Source of the DNA: Halioglobus sp.
GTDB taxonomy: Bacteria; Pseudomonadota; Gammaproteobacteria; Pseudomonadales; Halieaceae
Assembly: GCA_002699145.1 (NCBI GenBank)
Contig: PABK01000058.1
Coordinates: 116,427 to 180,426, forward strand
DNA: 64,000 nucleotides
Direction: 5' to 3'
The notes below the pieces were generated by a model. That model was not told the origin of the DNA and did not search any database. It saw only the letters and a program-made list of their open reading frames with translations. Both the position numbers and the translations under genes were made by a program. Shown here piece after piece: positions 1-6,697 of the stretch (position 1 is its first letter; each line of letters begins with the position of its first letter).

Positions 1-393
1 GAGTCAGTTGTGATGGTGAGTACTTCACCTCCTTTTAAATGAGCGGAACCATCAGTCCGCGAGTTGAATGAAACCGTCGATGAAACGGCGCGCTGGAAGT
101 CGGCAACTTGCAAGCCGGGTTTGAAGTGGCGATAGCCCGATTGAAGCGAGGACGAACGTCCTGTCGTTGAGAAAAAACTGAAGATGAGCTGCAGCTGATG
201 CTGTGCGCCATGGTAGCTCGGCTGGCGCCGTTGCCGTTTTTGCCATTTTCGATGGCGAGGGCGACAATCCTCATCCACGTTACCGCCGTGGCCGCGTTTT
301 GTACTGCAATTGATCAATGGCCATCAGTATAGCCAGACTGAACTCGCCCGGAACTCACCAATTCGAGCGCAATCCGTTGTCGTTCCGGGCTCC

Positions 394-440
394 GCCGCCC
401 TCGTCACTACCCCGCTTCGCTTGCCAGTGACGAGGGCGGC
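394..440. repeat. 15-bp perfect inverted repeat with 17-nt loop
   Basis: The arm at 394-408 (GCCGCCCTCGTCACT) is exactly complementary to the arm at 426-440. No T-run follows on either strand, so it is not a typical intrinsic terminator. It lies in a gene-poor part of the element and could be a processing, origin-type or protein-binding structure. Confidence 0.6.
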
Positions 441-511
441 ATTCGAATCAACTCCCACGCCAGGTCTTCGACCTGTCATGGCAGTTGAATAAGCAGGTCA
501 ATTCAGGCCTT

Positions 512-526
512 GGTGACAGTGTAACC
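512..526. promoter_or_regulatory. Operator-like palindrome, copy 1
   Basis: The 15-mer GGTGACAGTGTAACC is an imperfect palindrome fitting GGTNACANTGTNACC. A second copy differing at one base lies at 4780-4794, upstream of the PFL_4669-type gene. Two such matches in one element suggest binding sites for one regulator, possibly for a gene left of the window. Confidence 0.4.
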
Positions 527-612
527 ACAGTCAAAATGTCAGTTGGATATAGTGGTGGGGCTTTGTGAGGGCTGGTTTCGTTGGAAGCAGAGCAGGCGAG
601 CCAGGGAGAGGC

Positions 613-632
613 GCCACTTTATCCCAAGTGGC
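613..632 (-). terminator. Short hairpin downstream of the DUF6573 gene
   Basis: A 7-bp stem (GCCACTT/AAGTGGC) with a 6-nt loop lies about 30 nt past the DUF6573 stop codon. A second 5-bp hairpin is at 645-658. Neither has a good U-tract, so termination is only a possibility. Confidence 0.25.
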
Positions 633-663
633 CAGGGCAAGGAACCGATTCTCATCGGCTGCA

Positions 664-1089
664 TTAATCTTCGTTGGGCAACATAATCGTAATGACGGGC
701 TCCCCGACATCGCCGGGGCCTACCATCAGCTTTAAAGTCACCTCCTCCGCTTCCGCGGAATGCCCGTCTTTGGGCACCCTATATAGTGAGAAGCGCAGTC
801 GATCGCCAGAGTCAGTGGTCGTACGGATCGCATAGGACGCCATAAACAGCACGTCCCATAAACGACCGGACTCATCCTGGTGCACCTGACGCCGGCTATC
901 TTGTTCAGTCCAGGCGACACACTCACACCATGCCGCGTGCGTTAGAGCCGCGGGCCACTTGAACCCGGCCTCACGCGCCATGCTCGTGACGTCGATCAAA
1001 ACACCGTCTTCGACCGCCTGTACTCGGCTATACGATGAGATGACCGGACCGAAGATATCTTCCAACGCTGCTTTCCCTGAGCTTTTCAT
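664..1089 (-). CDS. DUF6573 family protein of the ICE
   Basis: A 141-residue soluble protein of unknown function. It begins with a variable 10-residue tail, then the family's start (DIFGPVISSYSRVQAVEDGV). It contains the WTEQDSRRQVHQDESGRLWDV block and ends with VGPGDVGEPVITIMLPNED, all of which I recognise from DUF6573 proteins of plasmids and ICEs. ATG at 1089 is chosen because GGGAG lies 8 nt upstream; earlier in-frame codons fall within the leader hairpin. It is the third of three small genes, after DUF3577 and radC, each with its own structured leader, and is likely part of element maintenance. Function is not known. Confidence 0.8.
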   Translation of the reverse strand: MKSSGKAALEDIFGPVISSYSRVQAVEDGVLIDVTSMAREAGFKWPAALTHAAWCECVAWTEQDSRRQVHQDESGRLWDVLFMASYAIRTTTDSGDRLRFSLYRVPKDGHSAEAEEVTLKLMVGPGDVGEPVITIMLPNED

Positions 1090-1123
1090 AAAGTTTCTCC
1101 CTGAGGATATGAGTTGAGAATTC

Positions 1124-1168
1124 GGGGAGTCCCTCCTTCCCATTGGGAAGCAGGCACTCCCCAATGGG
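1124..1168 (-). promoter_or_regulatory. Structured leader A, upstream of the DUF6573 gene
   Basis: On the minus strand a 12-bp stem (1139-1168, one G-T wobble) is followed 9 nt later by CTCCC (1125-1129), which is complementary to the gene's own Shine-Dalgarno GGGAG. Leaders B and C, before the next two genes, have the same order and spacing. Confidence 0.5.
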
Positions 1169-1184
1169 TTGAGTACATACTGAT

Positions 1185-1700
1185 TCAAAGCAGTCCGCGT
1201 TCGGCAAACGATAGCGACTCACCGGCGGTGACGATGAAATGATCCAGCACACGAATGTCCACCAATGCCAGAGCATCTTTCAGCCGCCGGGTAATCGCCT
1301 CATCCGCGTGACTGGGTTCGGCGACACCACTGGGGTGATTGTGAAAGAACATCACCGCAGCGGCATTGAGCGTTAGCGCCTGTTGCACCACCACGCGGGG
1401 GTACACTGCTGCACCGTCGATCGTTCCCTGGAACAGCTCAGCGGTCTCGATGACTCGATGCCGGTTATCCAGGTACAAACAACCAAACACTTCTGCTTTC
1501 CGGTCGGCCAACAGCACCCGCAAAAATTCACGGGTACGATTGGGACTGGGCAGCTCGAGCCCCGGTTGATGCAGGTCCTGCAAAATTGCGAGAGCCAGCT
1601 CCATCAGAGACTGCTTTTCAATGTCGTTGAGCGTTGCGATCTTCAGCCTCGCCAAACGGTTTTTAGCATTCACCTTTGCAGGCGATGATTTCGAAACCAT
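1185..1700 (-). CDS. radC: RadC-like JAB/MPN-domain protein, short form
   Basis: 171 residues with the metal-binding JAMM signature near the C-terminal half: H120-N-H122-P-S-G, then P-S-x-x-D133, with an upstream glutamate near residue 88. RadC proteins are MPN(+) domain proteins found on chromosomes and on very many mobile elements. The name records an old DNA-repair assignment that is disputed, and the substrate is unknown. Chromosomal RadC is about 220 residues with an N-terminal helix-hairpin-helix part; this copy is shorter, as usual on ICEs. ATG at 1700 follows AAGGGAG at a good distance; an upstream TTG at 1733 is less likely. Confidence 0.9.
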   Translation of the reverse strand: MVSKSSPAKVNAKNRLARLKIATLNDIEKQSLMELALAILQDLHQPGLELPSPNRTREFLRVLLADRKAEVFGCLYLDNRHRVIETAELFQGTIDGAAVYPRVVVQQALTLNAAAVMFFHNHPSGVAEPSHADEAITRRLKDALALVDIRVLDHFIVTAGESLSFAERGLL

Positions 1701-1722
1701 GACCGATCTCCCTTGAAGGTGC

Positions 1723-1760
1723 GGGGAGACCAATTCCGCGAGGAATGGGCTTCCTCGCGG
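1723..1760 (-). promoter_or_regulatory. Structured leader B, upstream of radC
   Basis: A perfect 10-bp stem (1736-1745 with 1751-1760, loop 1746-1750) is followed 7 nt later on the minus strand by CTCCC (1724-1728). TCTCCC can pair with the radC Shine-Dalgarno region GGGAGA. Confidence 0.5.
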
Positions 1761-1772
1761 GATTTAAAGACT

Positions 1773-1794
1773 GGCAGCATCGGTGGATGCTGCC
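1773..1794 (-). other. 9-bp hairpin between DUF3577 and radC
   Basis: The arms GGCAGCATC (1773-1781) and GATGCTGCC (1786-1794) pair perfectly with a 4-nt loop, just past the DUF3577 stop codon. The sequence after it on the minus strand has only a short CTTTAAA, so a weak terminator or an RNA-processing/stability hairpin is possible. Confidence 0.4.
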
Positions 1795-1805
1795 ATGGAT
1801 TGTGG

Positions 1806-2231
1806 TTACGCGACGTCTTTTCTGTTCGCCGACGACGCCAGAAATGACTTCCCGTCTACCTTGATCCATTGGAATCGCAGCAGTCGAGACTTCAATCCAA
1901 CGCCTGTCGTACCAGCGCGTTCGCCCTGTTTGAAGGTGAAGGGTTCCGCCTGCAAGTCGCTGAGATGAAACCCCACCAACACTTTCATGTCGGCTTCGAC
2001 TGCAGGCATCAACTGGCGCACCAGGTCCTTCGCTTCTTCGCCCGATACGACACAATCAAAGTGCGTATGCTGGACGTTGTCGGCCGGCCCTCGCAGCGCG
2101 GCGATGGTGACACTGAGAAACGCAGATCCGTTCTCTGGCGTCACTTCTCGCACACGGTTAAGGTAACCGATCCCGTGGATATCAAGATCGAAGTACTTCG
2201 GCTTTTCAGAGGTAGTTTGTCTACTGGTCAT
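1806..2231 (-). CDS. DUF3577 / STY4534-family ICE protein
   Basis: 141 residues matching the DUF3577 family from its start (KYFDLDIHGIGYLNRVREV) through the CVVSGEEAKDLVRQLM block and KVLVGFHLSDL to the closing GTTGVGLKSRLLRFQWIKVDG. The family is annotated as an ICE replication-associated or single-strand-binding-like protein on SPI-7-type islands; the biochemical role is inferred. ATG at 2231 follows AAGGAG at 8 nt. In related elements it lies near ssb and topB, which are missing here. It is followed by radC and DUF6573 on the same strand. Confidence 0.85.
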   Translation of the reverse strand: MTSRQTTSEKPKYFDLDIHGIGYLNRVREVTPENGSAFLSVTIAALRGPADNVQHTHFDCVVSGEEAKDLVRQLMPAVEADMKVLVGFHLSDLQAEPFTFKQGERAGTTGVGLKSRLLRFQWIKVDGKSFLASSANRKDVA

Positions 2232-2263
2232 AACACATTCTCCTTGAACATAATGAACTGCTA

Positions 2264-2304
2264 GGGAGCGCGATTCCCTGACGGGAAGGCGCTTCCCGAC
2301 AGGG
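2264..2304 (-). promoter_or_regulatory. Structured leader C, upstream of DUF3577
   Basis: A 13-bp stem with one central mismatch (2276-2288 with 2292-2304, loop GCG) is followed 7 nt later on the minus strand by CTCCC (2264-2268), partly complementary to the gene's GGAG Shine-Dalgarno. It matches leaders A and B in layout. Confidence 0.5.
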
Positions 2305-2312
2305 TGAGTGAA

Positions 2313-2404
2313 CGTCGAGACGAGTCTCGACGATGGATTGACGGCTTAGCCGCGGTATCGTTTACACAATCCGACGATACTTATTGTCACTGAGAACGCA
2401 GTGA
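2313..2404. other. Cluster of dyads between the parM-like and DUF3577 genes
   Basis: Three further inverted repeats lie in this 188-nt gap: CGTCGAGAC/GTCTCGACG (2313-2332, 2-nt centre), GTATCG/CGATAC (2355-2380) and TCACTG/CAGTGA (2387-2404). The position directly behind a ParM-type gene makes a centromere-like site or a regulated promoter possible. Nothing proves either. Confidence 0.35.
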
Positions 2405-2419
2405 CCACGTATAAAGCCT

Positions 2420-3514
2420 TTATCCGGTCCTCTCGGAATCGTTGCAGACGTATTGCAGGTACTTGAGCATCCCTCGGGCATTGGCAAAAGCGGCATGATC
2501 GGCAATGGTTTGATTGGGAAACCAGTCGGCGATGTCGTTAGCCAGCGCTGCACTGCCGCCGCCGACAAACAGAATCCGATCCAGCTCCGCCCCCAATCCC
2601 AGCTTGCGCCGGGTCTCGGCATAGAGCAATTCCACCAGTTCTCGCTTCGCGGCTGCCACCAGGGCTGAGATATCATGATCCTTGCCGTGCACACGCAACC
2701 GATGGCTATCAACGGCCATGGCAATACGCTGTTCGCCCAACTCGGTCAGGTCGAACTGGGCCTGAATGCCATCAGAGATCCGCGTTTTCACATTCAGCAT
2801 GCCGCTCGACAACGATCCTGAGGAGCCGTGGATGATGCCCTGATCCTGCACCACGACATAATCGGTTGTGCGCCCGCCGATGTCGATAATCGCGATGGGT
2901 GCGTTCAAGCGATCTGCATCCAGGGTCACGCCATCGTCCTGCATGACGATGACATGGTCATACCAGGCAGCCAGGGCCTCAGGGATCACCTCATGGAAGG
3001 CGATACTCGTCTTCAGGGGTCGTTTGTTCGTGTTCCGGTTGTTCGACAGCGGCTCGACCGTCAACTTCAGTGCATCGCGTTTTCGATCGATCGCCTTTAG
3101 ACGCCGCTGGCCATCGTTACGGTAAAACGCGGCCACCGGCAAACCCGTGACCAGATGAATGGAACGGCCCGAGAGCCCCGCGTTTTGCAAGGCATGCTGG
3201 ACTATCACACGATTGAGCGCAGATCCCGGGTACTCATCGAACTGTGTCGGCTCGCCATCCACGGCGCCCGCAGAATATACCGTTCCGCCAGTCTCATACT
3301 CAAAGATCCGTTGCTCCTGATCTCGAATCCAAGTCACACCGGAGGCACCCATCCGGGCTCTTGAAGGCACGCAAAAGAGGCGTCCGTCAAGTAAGGCCAC
3401 TTTGGTGTAGGCATACCCATCGTCCAGCCCAACAGGGACCACCGACATGGATCCAGCGGCCAGCTCCTCCACTGGGTTGTTATGTGCCGGTTCGTTATCC
3501 ATTCGCTCGTTCAC
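2420..3514 (-). CDS. ParM/StbA-family actin-like ATPase
   Basis: 364 residues with the actin-fold ATPase motifs in order: phosphate-1 (VGLDDGYAYTKVAL, about 28-41), phosphate-2 (AIIDIGGRTTDYVVV, about 208-222) and the adenosine motif (ILFVGGGSAAL, about 314-324). ParM-type proteins polymerise into filaments that push plasmid copies apart. A GTG start at 3514 is chosen because GAGG lies 9 nt upstream; ATG at 3502 is the alternative. The small gene just upstream could be its DNA-binding adaptor. In this ICE class the slot usually holds ssb/DUF3158/topB genes, so this is a lineage-specific addition and may stabilise the excised circle. Confidence 0.85.
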   Translation of the reverse strand: MNERMDNEPAHNNPVEELAAGSMSVVPVGLDDGYAYTKVALLDGRLFCVPSRARMGASGVTWIRDQEQRIFEYETGGTVYSAGAVDGEPTQFDEYPGSALNRVIVQHALQNAGLSGRSIHLVTGLPVAAFYRNDGQRRLKAIDRKRDALKLTVEPLSNNRNTNKRPLKTSIAFHEVIPEALAAWYDHVIVMQDDGVTLDADRLNAPIAIIDIGGRTTDYVVVQDQGIIHGSSGSLSSGMLNVKTRISDGIQAQFDLTELGEQRIAMAVDSHRLRVHGKDHDISALVAAAKRELVELLYAETRRKLGLGAELDRILFVGGGSAALANDIADWFPNQTIADHAAFANARGMLKYLQYVCNDSERTG

Positions 3515-3545
3515 GATCTATGTCCTCAAATCCTGTCAAAGGCGG

Positions 3546-3923
3546 TTATTGGCCGATCACGCTTTTTAGGTGCGCGAAGGGCTTGGTGTGGTCGGCGCTG
3601 TCATCAACCTGGGGCCGGACCAGGCTATCCTGATCACTAGTTCGCAACGACAGGTCTGCCTGGGTCGAGGGGGCCTGACAGGCCAGTGGCTGCAACCGGC
3701 GGGGCTCTGATCGATCGAAGTCACCCCTATTGAGCCGTTGCGGTAGCGCGGTCTGCGATTTGATCGCACGGCATTCCGAACTGAAGCCCGTCACGAGTAA
3801 ACACCGCAACCAATCTGTTCGCCGCTCTGCCGGCAACCGCGTAAGTCGGTTGAGGATCACAGCCTCCAGCGGAATACGCACATCCAACAGGATAGTCACG
3901 CGCTGTTGGGTGGCCGTTGGCAT
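3546..3923 (-). CDS. Small protein upstream of the ParM-like gene, possible ParR/StbB-type adaptor
   Basis: 125 residues, no close family recognised. The N-terminal 50 residues (for example ILLDVRIPLEAVILNRL, then ERRTDWLRCLLVTGF) resemble the short strand plus two helices of ribbon-helix-helix StbB/ParR proteins. The C-terminal half is polar and probably disordered. It starts 5 nt after the PFL_4669-type stop and ends 31 nt before the ParM-like start, so the three genes are probably co-transcribed. Its role as the adaptor linking DNA to ParM filaments is inferred from position and the short N-terminal resemblance. Confidence 0.55.
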   Translation of the reverse strand: MPTATQQRVTILLDVRIPLEAVILNRLTRLPAERRTDWLRCLLVTGFSSECRAIKSQTALPQRLNRGDFDRSEPRRLQPLACQAPSTQADLSLRTSDQDSLVRPQVDDSADHTKPFAHLKSVIGQ

Positions 3924-3928
3924 AAGCT

Positions 3929-4666
3929 CTACCCATCCTGGCGCGAGATCGTATTGCTGACGTCATTTGGTCGATAGCTGATCGGGCGCAGCGCGGGAAG
4001 CCGGTCACCGTTCAGGACCTCTTGCGGCAGGTCGCCCATACGTTCGCGGGCCCGCCCTGCTCGCGCCGTCCCCTGCTGCACATCACTTCGCCTGACCTCC
4101 AGGTAGTGGTAGCCCTGTGGCAGAGCAAACACGCCCCGCAGCCAACGGCCACTTGCTTGAATCTGGTCGGTCAGTTCGCTCGGCACTGTCATACCCAGAT
4201 GACGGGCGGTCATCCAGGTACACAACATGCGGTCGTAGTCTGCCAGCATCTGTGCCGCGCGAAAGGCATAGGGGTTCGCAAACTGCAGGGATACACGCTG
4301 TGGTCGACTGGACTGCGCAAAGGCCACCTCGAAGCAATCGTCGCTTACTAAAATGGACTCGAGCCGCTTCTGCAGGGCTCCTAACTGTGAACGTACGTCA
4401 GAAACACGCTCTTCAACTTTGATCAGCCACCAATCGGCGAACGGGTCGTCGAACCTGACCGCTTGCCAAAGAATCTTCAGCCGTTCCGCGAAGCCCACCA
4501 GGCCAATAATTGCGGGCTTTCCCTCAGCACTACGTCGTCCCCTGATCAGGCTTTGCGCCTGATAGGTCTGGATGTTGAGCCAGACCTCACCCTGCAAGGC
4601 TCCTGGACGTGTCTCATCCGGGCCATCAACACCATGTTCTTCGGGAACCCCTTTATCAGTATGCAT
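3929..4666 (-). CDS. PFL_4669 / DUF1845 (AcaB-like) ICE protein
   Basis: 245 residues with the family's opening (RPGALQGEVWLNIQTYQAQ), the GRRSAEGKPAIIGLVGF block and the DYDRMLCTWMTARHLG stretch known from the TIGR03761/DUF1845 family. AcaB in this superfamily is a transcription-related factor of IncC plasmids; the role in SPI-7-type elements is less clear. ATG at 4666 is preferred over GTG at 4672 because AGGAAG lies 7 nt upstream. A 188-nt gap with an operator-like palindrome separates it from the replication gene, so it probably starts a transcript of its own. Confidence 0.8.
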   Translation of the reverse strand: MHTDKGVPEEHGVDGPDETRPGALQGEVWLNIQTYQAQSLIRGRRSAEGKPAIIGLVGFAERLKILWQAVRFDDPFADWWLIKVEERVSDVRSQLGALQKRLESILVSDDCFEVAFAQSSRPQRVSLQFANPYAFRAAQMLADYDRMLCTWMTARHLGMTVPSELTDQIQASGRWLRGVFALPQGYHYLEVRRSDVQQGTARAGRARERMGDLPQEVLNGDRLPALRPISYRPNDVSNTISRQDG

Positions 4667-4779
4667 CTGCACGCTTCCTGGTGACCGCTCACGACGCTAT
4701 GAACCCATGAATCGGGCGGCGCGACTATCGGATATCGCTACAGGCTCAGAGGAGGTTTCGTCAGGCGCGGATGGGAACT

Positions 4780-4794
4780 GGTGACACTGTAACC
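4780..4794. promoter_or_regulatory. Operator-like palindrome, copy 2
   Basis: GGTGACACTGTAACC is an odd palindrome with 6 of 7 pairs matching, 114 nt upstream of the PFL_4669-type start. It matches the copy at 512-526 at 14 of 15 positions. The gap from 4667 to 4854 otherwise shows no gene. Confidence 0.4.
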
Positions 4795-4854
4795 ACGCAA
4801 AGCTGTTGATACGCAGTCATCGCTGAATGCGCACGATCGGGCTTGAGCGTCCCG

Positions 4855-6105
4855 CTATGCATCGTCCTTGGAAGCAAATGACTGTCGGAGCTTGGCAAGC
4901 TGCTCGAGGCCATGGGCGCGCGCACGCTCCCGCTTTTCGGCGTCGATCGCCTCTTGCTGAGGGTCCAGCGGTGGCGGAGACGACTGAGTCCGCGAGACTC
5001 GTCCTTCAGCCACTCTGATCCCGAGATTGGGCACAAACTCACCTTTTTCTGCGGCTTTACACAGCGCGTGTAGAAAGCGCAATTCGTCATACACCGGTTT
5101 CATACCTTTCTGTTCGGATTCCAAACGGCCCTGAAGTTCATCCAACACACGCTGTCGATCGTCAGGTGCGATCATGTCGAGGTATCGATCGGCCAGGCGT
5201 CTCTGGTTATCCGACAAGCGGGGTGGATAGATCAGTGGCTGATCAGAAACGGACGCGCCGGTGAGTAAAGCGCTTTCTTCGCCGTTGGAATTAGCTATCG
5301 TGGTTGTTGTTGTAGTTTTTTTATAATCACTACTACAACCACTACCGTAGTGACGTTCAGCCTCCGCCTTTGAATTTTGGCTACGGGCATGCCCTACCCC
5401 CGACCCATCTGGCACAGACCGCTTCAGACGATTGACCGTCGTACCGGTAAAGGCGAAATAGCGGCCCGAATCAGGGGATGCCTTATGCGCATCTCGCAGG
5501 ACCTTCGCCGCCTGTAACCGACGCTCGGTTACCGATTCGGACTCCGCGAGACACTGGCCTCCGTGAATGGCTGCTTCCAGGCTCTCCGAGACAGCCTGTG
5601 CGACGAGTCGCACACGGCCATGGTGGTGTCGCTCCGATTGTTCGACAAAGGCCATATAGGCATCGTCAAGGTGCAGGGCGTCAACGAGGGGGAGTGGCTC
5701 ATCGTGCAAGACGTAGATGTTGCCGGTAAAGCGCCCGGATTTTCGCCGTGATTGCGCGCACAAGGTCAGCCAGCGGGTGAGACGCAGGATCGCTATCGCG
5801 CGGGATACGGTCGAGGTAGAGGAGACATTGGTTTGGTTGGCGATAGTGTCGTAATCCGGGAACGCGGTTCGACCACCGGTTTCCCTGGCGTGGGACATAA
5901 TGACCATCCACACCACTTTGTCCACCGGCTCCAGGATGGGATCCTGAATCACCATGGCGGGTATTGCCTGGTGCCAATTGCCCATGAACAACATGGCGTC
6001 TGGTGAAGCGTGGTTACCCTCCCCTTTGAGCCCGGCGACGGTCGCCTTAATCAGCGCATCAAGGGCGACGGTCTCCGGGCTCGGCCCTGGATCGTCATAT
6101 GCCAT
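4855..6105 (-). CDS. STY4528-family pathogenicity-island replication protein
   Basis: 416 residues. The N-terminal 170 residues carry the family signature, including MLFMGNWHQAIPAMVIQDP, KVVWMVIMSHA and a winged-helix-like segment (DYDTIANQTNVSSTSTVSRA). A low-complexity middle with six threonines and a charged C-terminus follow. The family is found next to ParB and DUF2857 on SPI-7-type elements and is thought to act in replication of the excised form. It starts inside the end of the DUF2857 gene (11-nt overlap), so translation is coupled. ATG at 6105 is the first codon giving the family start; upstream in-frame codons are shadows. A run of seven A residues in the threonine tract is noted, but its phase does not fit a slippery site. 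Confidence 0.8.
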   Translation of the reverse strand: MAYDDPGPSPETVALDALIKATVAGLKGEGNHASPDAMLFMGNWHQAIPAMVIQDPILEPVDKVVWMVIMSHARETGGRTAFPDYDTIANQTNVSSTSTVSRAIAILRLTRWLTLCAQSRRKSGRFTGNIYVLHDEPLPLVDALHLDDAYMAFVEQSERHHHGRVRLVAQAVSESLEAAIHGGQCLAESESVTERRLQAAKVLRDAHKASPDSGRYFAFTGTTVNRLKRSVPDGSGVGHARSQNSKAEAERHYGSGCSSDYKKTTTTTTIANSNGEESALLTGASVSDQPLIYPPRLSDNQRRLADRYLDMIAPDDRQRVLDELQGRLESEQKGMKPVYDELRFLHALCKAAEKGEFVPNLGIRVAEGRVSRTQSSPPPLDPQQEAIDAEKRERARAHGLEQLAKLRQSFASKDDA

Positions 6106-6697
6106 TCTCGATGACCTGATTCGCACCGCCACCCGTCGTGGGCTCGCCGTAAGCTTCCCAACGTTGCACCAGCGTCCAGATGGACCGCAGTCCAATCCCC
6201 GTCTCCCGCTGGAGTGTCAGGTAATCCGCGGCCGTCAGGGATTCATCCTCTTGCGCATGTAGCCGTTCTTGCCAGGCATGCCAGAGCGCGTGGGTATCAG
6301 TCTCGTCAAGTTCAGGCGGCCTGCCAACAGAGGGGGCGAGCGTCAACAGGCGCCGCCATCGGGTGTACTCGCGCGAACTCATGCCAAACAGCTGCTGCAT
6401 CATATCCAGGGGCGCATCGGCCACTATCAGGGTGCGCTGCAACTCTTCGGACTCACGCTGATGGCGCAGGTGCGCCAACATCGGCCAGAAGACCTCCCGG
6501 TTCAGGTCAATCTTGAGGCAGTGCACGCGCAGGACATCGGCTCGATACAGGTCCGCCAGGTTCATTTCCGCCAGGGCGTCCAGCTCCCTGGGGCCAAAAT
6601 TCATGCCCCGCAGGGCCTGTTGATCACCTTCGGCTAGACAGCGCATCGCATAAAGCAAGACGGCAGTGGTGAGATCTGCTTCCTTATTGGACGACAT
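6095..6697 (-). CDS. DUF2857 (STY4526-type) ICE protein
   Basis: 200 residues of unknown function in the DUF2857 family. Recognisable parts are the N-terminal LTTAVLLYAMRCLAEGDQQA, the GFxPREL-like and LADLYRADVL blocks, and the helix-turn-helix-like MMQQLFGMSSREYTRWRRLL near residues 120-140. The start codon overlaps the ParB stop (TGATG), so it is translationally coupled. In this element class it always sits between parB and the STY4528-type gene, and a DNA-binding or replication-accessory role is likely but unproven. Confidence 0.8.
   Translation of the reverse strand: MSSNKEADLTTAVLLYAMRCLAEGDQQALRGMNFGPRELDALAEMNLADLYRADVLRVHCLKIDLNREVFWPMLAHLRHQRESEELQRTLIVADAPLDMMQQLFGMSSREYTRWRRLLTLAPSVGRPPELDETDTHALWHAWQERLHAQEDESLTAADYLTLQRETGIGLRSIWTLVQRWEAYGEPTTGGGANQVIENGI

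Larger units (their letters stand above)
1..663. other. Stretch with no secure gene at the left edge
   Basis: No reading frame here resembles a family I recognise. Two overlapping minus-strand frames of 71-79 codons (35-274 and 52-267) are possible but look low-complexity. A strong minus-strand ribosome-binding sequence (AAGGAGGTGA, about 26-36) lies at the very edge. It is followed in frame by a possible GTG at 28 that would begin M-K-Y-S-P-S-Q-L-T and run out of the window, but the spacing to the Shine-Dalgarno is too short to be confident. The stretch also holds a 15-bp hairpin (394-440), an operator-like palindrome (512-526) and smaller hairpins (461-475, 613-632, 645-658). Confidence 0.5.

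Noticed and set aside
5305-5325. Programmed frameshift at the A7 run in the STY4528-type gene
   Set aside because: The phase (TAT AAA AAA ACT) does not fit a slippery heptamer, and the zero frame continues normally.
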